Origin: Hominenteromicrobium gallistercoris
GTDB lineage: Bacteria; Bacillota; Clostridia; Oscillospirales; Acutalibacteraceae
Direction: 5' to 3'
Assembly: GCA_019119145.1 (NCBI GenBank)
Contig: DWXR01000115.1
Location: 1 to 28,032 of the forward strand
Length of the DNA stretch: 28,032 bases
The translations under genes and the position numbers were made by a program. Of this stretch, positions 15,574 through 24,198 are shown in pieces. The notes under the pieces were generated by a model. That model had not been told where the DNA came from and made no database searches. It saw only the letters and a program-made list of their open reading frames with translations. The number at the start of each line of letters is the position of its first letter. Position 1 is the stretch's first letter.

Positions 15574-15664
15574 GAATCCGTGTAATCTTAACACAAGCTT
15601 ACCGTATAATCGAACCGCGGTCAAGACCAATTTTTTACAAAAAGAACGGAAAGGACCCCTGCCT

Positions 15665-18600
15665 ATGACCATACAGATTCTGCTTTCCGCGGCGTTTCTG
15701 ATCGCCGTGCTCTGGCTCGGCTTCCGCGTGCCGGTCACCGAGGGCGGCGCACCGCAGCGCCGCGCGCTGTTCGGGCTGTCGCCCGTGCCCGTTTTCTGCA
15801 CCGTCCTCGCGGCGGCGCTCGTGCTGCGGCTCATCCTCGGCTACAGCATCAACGGCTTCGACGCCGACATCGCCTGCTTCAAGGCCTGGGGCTATTACAC
15901 CCACGAGGTCGGCTTCTCCGGCATGTATTACAGCGATTTCTTCATCGACTACCCGCCGGGCTACCTCTACCTGCTGTATGTGACGGAGTTTTTCCGCCGC
16001 CTGTTCTTTATCCCGGACTATGCGCAGGGCGCGACGCTGCTCGTGAAGATCGTGCCGATCCTCTCGGACATCGGCACGGCGGCGATCCTCTGGGTGCTTG
16101 CGCGCAAAAAGCTCGGCGAGGACAGCGCGCTGTTTGTCTCGGCCGCGTACCTGTTCTGCCCGGCCGTCATCATCAACTCCGCCGTGTGGGGCCAGGCCGA
16201 CAGCTACTGCGCGCTGCTCCTTCTGTGGACCGTTCTGCTGCTCTGGCAGAACCACACGCCGGCCGCGGCGCTCGTCTACGGCCTCGGCATCCTCTCGAAG
16301 CCGCAGATGCTGATCTTCGCGCCGATGCTGATCTTCCGGGTCATCCGCCGGCGCGACTGGAAAAACCTGATTCTCGGGCCGATCCTCGCGCTGGCCGTCG
16401 TGCTCGTGCTCTCGGCGCCCTTTATGCGGAACTGGGATTACTCGAAGCTCATCGAGCTGTACACGGGCACGATGGGCTACTACGCCTACTACACGATCAA
16501 CGCCTACAACCTCTGGGCGCTGTTCGGGCTGAACTGGGCCGCGCTGCCCGAAAACAGCGTGTGGCTCCAGTTCGGCGTGCCGCTCGCCGTGCTGCTCGCC
16601 GGCCTGCTGATGCTCAAATCCAAGCGGGAGGAGGCGCTGTTCGCCTGCCCCGCCGTTCTGATGTTCACGGTCTACATCTTCTGCGTCAAGATGCACGAGC
16701 GCTACCTGTTCCCGGTGCTGCTGAACCTGCTTCTGACCTACGTTTTCACGAAGGACAAGCGCTTCCTTCTGAGCTTTGCGGGCACCTCGTTCTTCCACTT
16801 CCTGAACGTCGCCTACGTGCTGTACCTCAACAACGCCTACATCGAGCCGACCGCGCCGCAGATCCTGCTGCTGTCGCTCGCGCAGATCCTGATGTACGTC
16901 TACACGCTCTACGCCGTGTGGCGCGTTTTCCTCGCGAAAAAGGCCCCGGCGCCCCTCGCGCTGCCGAAGCGTGAGAAGCCCGCCGCGCGCCGCGCAGCCG
17001 CCGGGCGCAGCGCTGTGCCGGCCGGGAACGCCGCGCCGGACTCCCCGCTGCTCGCCGCGCAAAACCGGAACGTGCGCCTCACGCGCACCGACGTGCTCCT
17101 GCTGTGCGCCGTCACGCTCGCCTACGGCCTCGTCGCCTTCTGGAACCTCGGCGACCGGCAGACGGCGAACACGACCTGGACGCCCGAAAACGGCGAAAGC
17201 GTGATCTTCTCGACCGAGGACGCGTACAGCGAGATCTACTTCCTGCCGGGCATCGCGCCCGCCGACGACGGCATCGGCCAGCGCGTCGGCGTCTCGATGC
17301 GCGTCGAGGTCTCGGACGACGGCGAAAACTGGACGCTCGCGCTCGACAACACCGAGGGCAGCGTCTACGCCTGGAAGAGCGAGACGGCGCTCGCGACCGG
17401 CAAGTACATCCGCATCACGCCGACCTGCGACGACCTCGCGATCAACGAGTTCGCGCTCAAAAAGGCCGACGGCACCGGCTTTGCGACGCTGACGGCGGTG
17501 CGCGGCGAGGCCTCCGCGCTGACCGACGAGCAGAATGTCGTGCCGCTGTACCCGAGCTATAGGAACTCGACGTATTTCGACGAGATCTACCACGCGCGCA
17601 CGGCCTACGAGCACATTCTCGGGCTCGAGCCGTACGAGAACACGCACCCGCCGCTCGGCAAGCTGATCATCTCGCTCGGCATCCGCATGTTCGGTATGAA
17701 CCCGTTCGGCTGGCGCTTCATGGGCACGCTGTTCGGCGTTCTGATGCTGCCGATCCTCTACCATTTCCTGAAGCGGCTGTTCGGCTCCACGTTCCTGTGC
17801 ACGGCCGGCACGGTGCTCTTCGCCTTCGACTTCATGCACTACGTGCAGACGCGCATCGCGACGATCGACACGTACGCCGTGTTCTTCATCCTGCTCATGT
17901 ACGATGCGATGCTCGTCTTCCTGCAGACCGACCTGATGACGGCCGGATGGAAAAAGCTCCTGCCGCCGCTCTTTTTCAGCGGCCTGTTCATGGGCCTCGG
18001 CGTCGCCTCGAAGTGGACCGTCGCCTACGGCGCGGTCGGGCTCGCCGTGCTCTTCTTCGGCAAGCTCGTCGTGACGTACCGCGCGCTGCAACTTTCGTCG
18101 CTCTCCGCCAGAAAGCGCGACGAGGCGCAGGCCGCCTTCTGGCAGAAGGCGCTCAGGACCTGCCTGTGGTGCTGCCTGTTCTTCATTCTGATCCCGTTTT
18201 GCATATACTTCGCGGCCTTCCTGCCGCTGACGCTTCTCAAGCACAACCGCTACGACGTGCTCGGGCGCTTCTTCGCCTACCAGGTGCACATGTACAACTA
18301 CCACTCGACGCTGCAGGCCACGCACACCTTTGAATCCCCGTGGTACCAGTGGCCGTTCGACGTGCGGAACGTCTGGTACTACGGCAACTACAACGCCGAC
18401 GGCAGCGGCGGCCTGCGCACGATCTCGGTGCTCGGCAGCCCGCTGTTCTGGTGGGCCGGCGTGCCTTCGACGGTGTACGCCTTTGTGTGCGCCGTGAAAA
18501 AGCGCGCGCAGCCAGCGATCATCGCCTCGGTCGGCTTCCTCGCGGTCTATCTGCCATGGGTGCTCGTGCCGCGCTGCACGTTCGTCTACCACTACTTCAC

Positions 18601-18859
18601 GGCCGTGCCGTTCCTCCTGATCGCGCTGCTCGCGGCCTGGAGCCGGCTCGCCGAAACGCCCCGCCTGCGCAAGCCGCTCTTCGCGCGCACCGTGCGCGGC
18701 CATGCGGCCGTGCTGACGGGCGGACAGGCCGCGATGCTCGGCTTCCTCGCCGTGCACCTGATCCTCTTCGCGGTCTTCTACCCGGTCCTGACCGGCACGC
18801 TCACGACGCAGGACTACGCGAACGCGCTCGAATGGCTCCCGACCTGGTTCTTCTGCTGA
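15665..18859 (+). CDS. Fused double GT-C glycosyltransferase (mannosyltransferase-like plus PMT-like)
   Basis: A 1064-residue multi-pass membrane protein. Residues 1-425 form a GT-C module: several hydrophobic helices, an early G-F-D-A-D motif (64-68), D-Y-P-P-G-Y (95-100), G-I-L-S-K-P-Q (208-214) and N-A-Y-N-L-W (279-284), as in polyprenyl-linked mannosyl/glucosyltransferases. An Ala/Pro/Arg-rich linker (426-470) and a helix (475-494) lead to a beta-rich, discoidin-like insert (about 498-600; S-D-D-G-E-N-W-T-L is typical). From 630 a second module resembles protein O-mannosyltransferases (GT39): S-T-Y-F-D-E-I-Y-H-A-R near 635-645 with the catalytic Asp-Glu, T-H-P-P-L-G-K near 660-666, and helices to the end. 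Both modules probably use lipid-linked sugar on the outer membrane face. Acceptors are unknown. The start has GGAAAGGA upstream; a terminator follows. Confidence 0.88.
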   Translation: MTIQILLSAAFLIAVLWLGFRVPVTEGGAPQRRALFGLSPVPVFCTVLAAALVLRLILGYSINGFDADIACFKAWGYYTHEVGFSGMYYSDFFIDYPPGYLYLLYVTEFFRRLFFIPDYAQGATLLVKIVPILSDIGTAAILWVLARKKLGEDSALFVSAAYLFCPAVIINSAVWGQADSYCALLLLWTVLLLWQNHTPAAALVYGLGILSKPQMLIFAPMLIFRVIRRRDWKNLILGPILALAVVLVLSAPFMRNWDYSKLIELYTGTMGYYAYYTINAYNLWALFGLNWAALPENSVWLQFGVPLAVLLAGLLMLKSKREEALFACPAVLMFTVYIFCVKMHERYLFPVLLNLLLTYVFTKDKRFLLSFAGTSFFHFLNVAYVLYLNNAYIEPTAPQILLLSLAQILMYVYTLYAVWRVFLAKKAPAPLALPKREKPAARRAAAGRSAVPAGNAAPDSPLLAAQNRNVRLTRTDVLLLCAVTLAYGLVAFWNLGDRQTANTTWTPENGESVIFSTEDAYSEIYFLPGIAPADDGIGQRVGVSMRVEVSDDGENWTLALDNTEGSVYAWKSETALATGKYIRITPTCDDLAINEFALKKADGTGFATLTAVRGEASALTDEQNVVPLYPSYRNSTYFDEIYHARTAYEHILGLEPYENTHPPLGKLIISLGIRMFGMNPFGWRFMGTLFGVLMLPILYHFLKRLFGSTFLCTAGTVLFAFDFMHYVQTRIATIDTYAVFFILLMYDAMLVFLQTDLMTAGWKKLLPPLFFSGLFMGLGVASKWTVAYGAVGLAVLFFGKLVVTYRALQLSSLSARKRDEAQAAFWQKALRTCLWCCLFFILIPFCIYFAAFLPLTLLKHNRYDVLGRFFAYQVHMYNYHSTLQATHTFESPWYQWPFDVRNVWYYGNYNADGSGGLRTISVLGSPLFWWAGVPSTVYAFVCAVKKRAQPAIIASVGFLAVYLPWVLVPRCTFVYHYFTAVPFLLIALLAAWSRLAETPRLRKPLFARTVRGHAAVLTGGQAAMLGFLAVHLILFAVFYPVLTGTLTTQDYANALEWLPTWFFC

Positions 18860-18891
18860 GCCGCGCTTTCCCGAAAAGCATACCAAAACCC

Positions 18892-18929
18892 GGACGCTGT
18901 CCGCGCACTGCCGCGGACGGCGTCCTTTT
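18892..18929 (+). terminator. Rho-independent terminator after glycosyltransferase
   Basis: GGACGCTGTCCGCG pairs with CGCGGACGGCGTCC (18892-18905 and 18912-18925, with one T/G position near the middle) around a 6-nt loop, followed by TTTT. It lies 33 nt after the glycosyltransferase stop. Confidence 0.9.
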
Positions 18930-18969
18930 CTGTCCTCCCGGGCCGTCACAGAATATTCACCTTTTGTTC

Positions 18970-18998
18970 TTGCTTTCGACGCAATAAAAAGTTACAAT
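18970..18998 (+). promoter_or_regulatory. Promoter of the two-component/HtrA operon
   Basis: TTGCTT (18970-18975), a 17-bp spacer and TACAAT (18993-18998) fit a sigmaA promoter. It leaves an untranslated leader of roughly 105 nt before the response-regulator ATG. No clear direct repeat for self-regulation was found in the leader. Confidence 0.65.
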
Positions 18999-19112
18999 AT
19001 TGATAAATTCCCACAGTATGCCGCTTCGGAGGAGAAGGGCCGCCGAAAAGCTGGCAAACGGCCCGGCAGAACACGGGAAAATTCAGAAAACAGGAAAGCA
19101 GGGAACAGGAAT

Positions 19113-19802
19113 ATGGCATCCGGAAAAATTCTCATTGTGGACGACGACAGAAATATCTGTGAGCTTCTGCGGCTCTATATCGAAAAGGAAGGCTTTGAAA
19201 CGGCCATTGCAAACGACGGCAAGGCCGCCGTGCAGATGTTTGACGCGGTGAACCCCGACCTCATTCTGCTCGACATCATGCTGCCCGAGCTCGACGGCTG
19301 GCAGGTCTGCCGCGAGATCCGCAAAAAGTCGCAGTGCCCGATCATCATGCTCACCGCAAAGGGCGAGGTCTTCGACAAGGTGCTCGGGCTTGAGCTCGGC
19401 GCGGACGACTACGTGGTCAAGCCCTTTGAAACCAAGGAGGTCATCGCGCGCATCAACGCGGTGCTCCGCCGCATCGGCAAGAAGGAGACCGCCCAGACGC
19501 AGGAGGTCAGCTACGAGAACCTGACGATCAACCTCACGAACTACGAGCTCAAGGTAAAGGGCGTGCAGGTGGACACGCCGCCGAAGGAGATGGAGCTGAT
19601 CTACCACCTCGCCTCGAACCCGAACCGCGTCTTCACGCGCGACCAGCTGCTCGACGAGGTGTGGGGCTTCGACTACTACGGCGACTCCCGCACCGTCGAC
19701 GTGCACGTCAAGCGCCTGCGCGAAAAGCTCGAGGGCGTTTCCGACAAGTGGGCGCTCAAGACCGTCTGGGGCGTCGGCTACAAGTTTGAGGTCAAGGACT
19801 GA
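19113..19802 (+). CDS. Response regulator, OmpR/PhoB family
   Basis: A 229-residue two-component regulator. The receiver domain (about 1-120) has the acidic D10-D11-D12 pocket, phospho-acceptor Asp54 in L-I-L-L-D-I-M-L-P, Thr81 and Lys103 in V-V-K-P-F. The C-terminal winged helix (about 135-229) contains P-P-K-E-M-E-L-I-Y-H-L, R-D-Q-L-L-D-E-V-W-G, R-T-V-D-V-H-V-K-R-L-R-E-K-L and the closing V-W-G-V-G-Y-K-F. It resembles clostridial PhoP/WalR-like regulators, but the regulon cannot be named. Purine-rich ribosome sites (CAGGGAACAGGA) precede the ATG. It heads an operon with the cognate kinase 14 nt downstream and an HtrA protease. Confidence 0.95.
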   Translation: MASGKILIVDDDRNICELLRLYIEKEGFETAIANDGKAAVQMFDAVNPDLILLDIMLPELDGWQVCREIRKKSQCPIIMLTAKGEVFDKVLGLELGADDYVVKPFETKEVIARINAVLRRIGKKETAQTQEVSYENLTINLTNYELKVKGVQVDTPPKEMELIYHLASNPNRVFTRDQLLDEVWGFDYYGDSRTVDVHVKRLREKLEGVSDKWALKTVWGVGYKFEVKD

Positions 19803-19816
19803 AAGGAAGATCCCTC

Positions 19817-21406
19817 GTGCAGAAGTCCCTTTTTGGCAAATACCTGCGGATCACAATGGTCATCGTGTTCGCGAGCTTTGTCGTGCTCGGCAGCGTGATG
19901 ATGATCTCGTTTTCCGAATACACAAAAAACGACAAGCGCAAGATCCTGACGCAGAGCGCAAACTCGATGGCGTCGCTCACGACGGCCACGCTGTCCATCA
20001 ACGCGGAGGACGACGTGCAGAACGCGAGCCGCTGGGCCTTCCTGCGCCTGTTCGTGCAGACGTTTTCGCTGAATATCGACGCGGACATCTTCGTGACCGA
20101 CCTCGAGGGCAACGTGCTTTTCGGCGCGTTTGCGAACAGCACGGACCGCAAGGGCGACCAGTTCACGCCGCTTGAGTCCGTCCCGAAGGACGCGGTGGAC
20201 CGCGCCATCGCCGGCGCCTTCACCGGGAACGGCAAGAGCAGCGACATCTATGAGGAGCCGTACTACGTCGTCGGCGTGCCGCTCGCGACCTCGGCCTCGA
20301 ACACCACGCCAGCCGGCGCGGTGTTTGCCGCGACGAACGCGTCTTCGCTGACGGAATACCAGTTCGCGGCCTTCCAGATGTTCCTCGTGGCGGCGGCCGC
20401 GGCGTTCCTTCTCTCGTTCTGCGTCGTCGGCGTATTCGCCTACCGGCTGGTCAAGCCCCTGCGGCAGATGTCCGCGGCGGCAAAGAGCTTCGGCGAGGGC
20501 GATTTCTCGGTGCGCGTCCCGGTCACCTCGAGCGACGAGATCGGCCAGCTCGCGCTCTCGTTCAACAACATGGCCGACTCGCTCTCCAACAGCGAGAGCA
20601 TGAACCGCAGCTTCGTGGCCAACGTCTCCCACGAGCTGAAAACGCCGATGACGACGATCGCCGGCTTCATCGACGGCATTCTCGACGGCACGATCCCGCC
20701 CGAGCGGCAGAGCCACTACCTGCGCATCGTGTCGGACGAGGTCAAGCGGCTTTCGCGCCTTGTGAAGACCATGCTCAACCTCTCCCGCATCGACAACGGC
20801 GAGCTGAAGCTCCGCCCCTCCGATTTCGACATTTCCGAAACCGTGCTCTCGACGGTGCTCACGTTTGAAAAGAGCATCAACGACAAGCAGATCGACATCC
20901 GCGGGCTGGATGCGCTGAAGCCGAAGCAGGTGCACGGCGACGAGGACCTGCTCCACCAGGTGGTCTACAACCTCGTGGAAAACGCCGTCAAATTCACAAA
21001 CCCCGGCGGCTACATCGCGTTCACCGTCTCCGACAGCATCGACCGCGTCGCCGTCGACATCGAGAACAGCGGCAGCGGCATTCAGCCCGACGAGCTGCCG
21101 ATGGTCTTTGAGAAGTTCTACAAAACCGACAAATCGAGAAGCCAGGACAAAAACGGCATGGGCCTCGGCCTGTACCTCGTCAAAACCATCATCCGGCTGC
21201 ACGGCGGCGACATCACCGTGACCTCGGCCGTGGACCAGTTCACGCGCTTCTCGTTCTATATCCCGAAGCCGGCCGAGGTGCCGAAGCTCCGGCCCACGTA
21301 CAACACAACCGTGGAGGACGCCGTGATCTCCGAGCGCCCGAAGAAGGAGCACCACGGCCGCGACGACGCAAAATCAAACCATAAGGATGGACAAAACCAT
21401 GAGTGA
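19817..21406 (+). CDS. Membrane sensor histidine kinase
   Basis: A 529-residue kinase starting with GTG at 19817 (GAAAGGAAG 7 nt upstream). Two membrane helices (about 12-32 and 186-209) flank a ~150-residue outside sensor that looks PAS/Cache-like (D-A-D-I-F-V-T-D-L-E-G-N-V). A HAMP segment follows (R-L-V-K-P-L-R-Q-M, 210-262). The dimerisation helix carries phospho-accepting His272 in F-V-A-N-V-S-H-E-L-K-T-P-M, then the ATPase N box N-L-V-E-N-A-V-K-F near 385-393, G1 D-I-E-N-S-G-S-G-I near 414-422 and G2 G-M-G-L-G-L-Y-L near 447-454. The last ~45 residues are a charged, low-complexity tail. It is the partner of the regulator just upstream; its stop overlaps the start of the protease gene. 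Confidence 0.95.
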   Translation: MQKSLFGKYLRITMVIVFASFVVLGSVMMISFSEYTKNDKRKILTQSANSMASLTTATLSINAEDDVQNASRWAFLRLFVQTFSLNIDADIFVTDLEGNVLFGAFANSTDRKGDQFTPLESVPKDAVDRAIAGAFTGNGKSSDIYEEPYYVVGVPLATSASNTTPAGAVFAATNASSLTEYQFAAFQMFLVAAAAAFLLSFCVVGVFAYRLVKPLRQMSAAAKSFGEGDFSVRVPVTSSDEIGQLALSFNNMADSLSNSESMNRSFVANVSHELKTPMTTIAGFIDGILDGTIPPERQSHYLRIVSDEVKRLSRLVKTMLNLSRIDNGELKLRPSDFDISETVLSTVLTFEKSINDKQIDIRGLDALKPKQVHGDEDLLHQVVYNLVENAVKFTNPGGYIAFTVSDSIDRVAVDIENSGSGIQPDELPMVFEKFYKTDKSRSQDKNGMGLGLYLVKTIIRLHGGDITVTSAVDQFTRFSFYIPKPAEVPKLRPTYNTTVEDAVISERPKKEHHGRDDAKSNHKDGQNHE

Positions 21407-23009
21407 ATTCGATAAGGAAAGAGAAACCGCAGCATCGTCGGAAACGCCGGCTGCCGAAACCGGCGGCACACCGGCACAGGAAGCGCCCGTTTCCGCCGCG
21501 CCGCTGCCGAATGCCGACAGCACGGCGGAGCCGACTCCCGCCGCAACCGATGCGGCCGCAGAACCGGCCGACGGCGCGGAAAGCCCGGCGGCGCCTGACG
21601 CTGCTCCCGACGCTGCGCCTGCCGCAGAGCCCGGCGCTTCGCCGCTGCCGAACGCGGACGGCGTCCCGAACGCCGCGCCGAACTTCGGCGCAGTCCCGCC
21701 GCAGAACCCCGGCGCCGCGCGGCCGCCGTTTTACGGATATCCCCAGCCGCCGTATCCCTACGGCTACGGGTATCCGATGCCGAACCCGTATCCGCCGAAG
21801 CCGCCGAAGCACAAAATGCCGGTCGGCCTGCGCGTCCTCGTCGTCGTGATGTCCGTGCTGCTCGGCGGCTCTGTGCTCGGCTTCGCTTCGTACGGCGTTT
21901 ACACGGCGCTCACCGCCTCCACGCCCACCGATTCCTCCGACTTCGCCCTGCCGTCTCCGCTCGATCCCGGCGACGAAACGTCCGAGCCGGAAGTCAGCAC
22001 ACCGGAGCTGCCGGACATCGACGTCGTGCCGAACACCGAGGGCATCACGCTGTACAGCACGCCCTCGGGCGAGGAAATGACGCCCTCTGAAGTTTACAAC
22101 AAGGTCGTCCCCTCCACCGTGCTCGTCATCACGACCGCGGAGAACGGCGTCGGCACCGGCACCGGCATCATCGCGACGGAGGACGGCTACATCATCACGA
22201 ACAGCCACGTCATTCTCGATTCGAAGTCCGTTCCCGTGCAGGTCAAGACGAACGACGGCACGTTCCACGACGCGGTCGTCGTCGGCTACGACAAGACGAC
22301 CGACCTCGCGGTGCTCAAGATCGACGGCACCGGCTACACGCCTGCCGAATTCGGCAATTCCGACGAGCTTGTCATGGGCCAGGCGGTGCTCGCCATCGGC
22401 AACCCGGGCGGCGAACAGTTCTCCGGCTCCCTGACAAGCGGCATCATCTCCGGCCTCGACCGCAGCGTCGACGAGTACAGCTCGAACGGCATGACGTACA
22501 TCCAGACCGACGCCGCGATCAACCCCGGCAACTCCGGCGGCCCGCTCGTCAACATGTACGGGCAGGTCATCGGCATCAACTCGGCCAAAATCGTTTCGGA
22601 GCAGTATGAGGGCATGGGCTTTGCGATCCCGACGAGCGGGGCCAAGACCATCGTCGACGACCTGCTCTCCGGCGGCTACGTGCAGGGCCGCGTGCGCTTC
22701 GGCATCAAGGGCAATGAGATCACCGAGATGCAGGCCTCGATGTACGACGTCCCGGTCGGCTTCATGATCCGCGAGATTGACGCGGACAGCAGCTTCGCCG
22801 GCACCGACGTGCAGGTCTACGACATCATCACCGCCGTCGACGGCGTCGAAACGCCGACGCTCGCCGCGCTCTCCGACGCGCTGCTCGCGTACGCGCCGGG
22901 CGACACAGTCACCGTTTCCCTGTTCCGTCCGAGCGAGACCGGCACAGGCGGCGAGACGCTTGAGGTGACCGTCACGCTGCTCGAGGACCGGGGCGAAACG
23001 CAGTCCTGA
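21399..23009 (+). CDS. HtrA/DegP-like membrane-anchored serine protease (S1C) with PDZ domain
   Basis: A 536-residue protease. Residues 1-140 are low complexity: Ala/Pro/Glu-rich, then Pro/Tyr/Gly-rich, presumably cytoplasmic. One membrane helix (about 143-168) puts the rest outside the cell. The trypsin-like domain has His270 (T-N-S-H-V), Asp302 (T-T-D-L-A-V-L-K) and nucleophile Ser379 (N-P-G-N-S-G-G-P-L), followed by a PDZ domain (about 428-530; V-Y-D-I-I-T-A-V-D-G-V). It likely degrades or refolds damaged envelope proteins. I chose the ATG at 21399, which overlaps the kinase stop by 8 nt and has AAGGATGG upstream. The in-frame ATG at 21387 sits right against the purine run, too close to serve as its own site. 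Position in the operon suggests it is a target or modulator of the kinase. Confidence 0.94.
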   Translation: MSEFDKERETAASSETPAAETGGTPAQEAPVSAAPLPNADSTAEPTPAATDAAAEPADGAESPAAPDAAPDAAPAAEPGASPLPNADGVPNAAPNFGAVPPQNPGAARPPFYGYPQPPYPYGYGYPMPNPYPPKPPKHKMPVGLRVLVVVMSVLLGGSVLGFASYGVYTALTASTPTDSSDFALPSPLDPGDETSEPEVSTPELPDIDVVPNTEGITLYSTPSGEEMTPSEVYNKVVPSTVLVITTAENGVGTGTGIIATEDGYIITNSHVILDSKSVPVQVKTNDGTFHDAVVVGYDKTTDLAVLKIDGTGYTPAEFGNSDELVMGQAVLAIGNPGGEQFSGSLTSGIISGLDRSVDEYSSNGMTYIQTDAAINPGNSGGPLVNMYGQVIGINSAKIVSEQYEGMGFAIPTSGAKTIVDDLLSGGYVQGRVRFGIKGNEITEMQASMYDVPVGFMIREIDADSSFAGTDVQVYDIITAVDGVETPTLAALSDALLAYAPGDTVTVSLFRPSETGTGGETLEVTVTLLEDRGETQS

Positions 23010-23083
23010 CCGGACGGCGCCGCGCGCCGCATACGGGCAGACGTCTGCCGCCCGCATGACCGCAAAGTCCCCAATATACAGAG

Positions 23084-23117
23084 AAAGGCGGAAGCGCTTT
23101 GCGCTCCCGCCTTTTTT
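23084..23117. terminator. Bidirectional terminator between htrA-like gene and tail module
   Basis: AAAGGCGGAAGCGC (23084-23097), a TTT loop and GCGCTCCCGCCTTTTTT (23101-23117) make a strong hairpin with one A/C mismatch. The A-run on the left and T-run on the right let it work on both strands, closing the plus-strand htrA operon and the converging minus-strand tail genes. Confidence 0.9.
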
Positions 23118-23148
23118 GCGCCGTCCGCCCGACGGCGCTTTTTGCTGT

Positions 23149-23613
23149 TTACCGGAAAGCGACGAGCACGTACGACACGCCGTTTTCATTCAGCGCGGCC
23201 GCACTGCCGCCCGTTTCGGGCGCCGCCTCCTGCAAAACCGTGGGCTGCGTGCCGGAAACGGAAATGCCCCGGCTGGCCTGCCCGTCGGCCCAACAGGCCG
23301 CGTACAGCTTCGTGTAGGCGCCCGTATACTCCGCGGCGCCCTTCTCCGCCGCAAAGACGAGCACCGCGCGCGGGCTGAAGCTCAGCAGATGCCGCCGGCT
23401 CTCCGCCCCGTTGCCCGTGTAGGTGCGCACCGCGAACGGCTCGTCCAGCCGCGTGCGCCGCGTCTCGTCGAGGTGGACGTCGCTGTCGCCGAGATGCCCG
23501 CCCACGAGCGTCTCGAGCGCCGTGTTGTCGCTCACAAAATCCGCACGGCGCGGCTTGTCCGTCCCCGCCCAGAGCGAAAGCCCAAGCACCGCCGTCTTTT
23601 CACTTGCCGCCAT
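23149..23613 (-). CDS. Tail-module terminal protein, function unknown
   Basis: A 154-residue protein, last gene of the tail module. It reads L-G-L-S-L-W-A-G-T-D-K-P-R-R-A-D-F-V-S-D-N near the start. This is reminiscent of short clostridial prophage proteins with an L-W-x-x-x-D-x-P-x-x-x-D-F-N-x-D-N pattern, found downstream of gpI and thought to be attached to fibres. The C-terminal half is beta-rich, and the protein ends in S-Y-V-L-V-A-F-R, as if a small receptor-binding or adaptor domain. The ribosome site GGGGGAAAGG is strong, and it follows the gpI-like gene by 17 nt. I cannot assign a function; a minimal fibre or tip protein is a guess from position. It ends just before the bidirectional terminator. 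Confidence 0.7.
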   Translation of the reverse strand: MAASEKTAVLGLSLWAGTDKPRRADFVSDNTALETLVGGHLGDSDVHLDETRRTRLDEPFAVRTYTGNGAESRRHLLSFSPRAVLVFAAEKGAAEYTGAYTKLYAACWADGQASRGISVSGTQPTVLQEAAPETGGSAAALNENGVSYVLVAFR

Positions 23614-23630
23614 AGCCTTTCCCCCTTTTT

Positions 23631-24185
23631 CTACATCGCATCGATTTCATCCCATGTCCTGTTTTTGAGGTCCATCTGCGCGAACGTCATGTCGCGCGCG
23701 TCCACCGCGTCCCACGTGTTCCGCCCGAAATCCAGCGTGCAGGGCAGGTGCGCCGGCAGAAAGTCCGCCGCCTCCGCCGCAGCCGCCGTCTCGGAAATGC
23801 CGAGCACCTCGTGCACGTTGACGTAGATCCCGTCCCCGAACCGCTCGACGATGTTGCCGCGGATCCCGGCGGCGAGCAGCTGCGCCTCGAGCGCCGCCCG
23901 CGTGTGGTCCGCCGCCGTGACGCCGCCGCGCTCGAGCAGCATCGCCCGCCGGTTCTCCACGCTGTCCGTCGAGGGCGTGATGCGGAAAAGCCGCTCAAAC
24001 GCCGCGAGGCCCGCCGCATCCGCCGTGCCGATGAACATGTTGCGGCGCAGCGCGTCGATCGCGTCGAACAGGATCGACAGCCCGGCGCCGTACGCCGCGA
24101 GCTCCGCCGCCATGATTTTGCCCTCGCCGGAATACAGGCCGGTGTCCCGCAGGACCTTCCGCATCCGTTCCATGATTTCCGTCAT
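23631..24185 (-). CDS. Phage tail protein, gpI/XkdU/YmfQ-like (DUF2313 type)
   Basis: A 184-residue protein directly after gpJ. It fits the YmfQ/XkdU group by position, by size, and by its helical start with a Y-G-A-G-L-S-I-L-F-D-A-I-D-A-L-R-R segment, then A-A-F-E-R-L-F-R-I and E-N-R-R-A-M-L-L-E-R, which recalls the sequence these proteins use to dock on the baseplate. In P2/Mu-like tails the equivalent (gpI) joins gpJ to the fibre. The C-terminus (N-R-T-W-D-E-I-D-A-M) repeats an N-T-W-D-A-V-D-A motif seen 18 residues earlier, a small internal repeat. AAAGGCGG precedes the ATG; the gap to gpJ is 13 nt. Confidence 0.75.
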   Translation of the reverse strand: MTEIMERMRKVLRDTGLYSGEGKIMAAELAAYGAGLSILFDAIDALRRNMFIGTADAAGLAAFERLFRITPSTDSVENRRAMLLERGGVTAADHTRAALEAQLLAAGIRGNIVERFGDGIYVNVHEVLGISETAAAAEAADFLPAHLPCTLDFGRNTWDAVDARDMTFAQMDLKNRTWDEIDAM

Positions 24186-24198
24186 CCCGCCACCGCCT

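Noticed and set aside
10796..15664. An open plus-strand frame of almost 5 kb running antisense to manA, the regulator and lacZ into the glycosyltransferase
   Set aside because: It has Arg/Ala/His/Val-rich low-information sequence and lies opposite well-identified genes. It reflects GC-rich third positions, and the real gene starts at 15665 with its own ribosome site.
15635..18949. A long minus-strand frame of 1104 codons opposite the glycosyltransferase
   Set aside because: Repetitive Arg/Glu/His/Val composition with no domain, no ribosome site, and fully antisense to a membrane protein with clear motifs.
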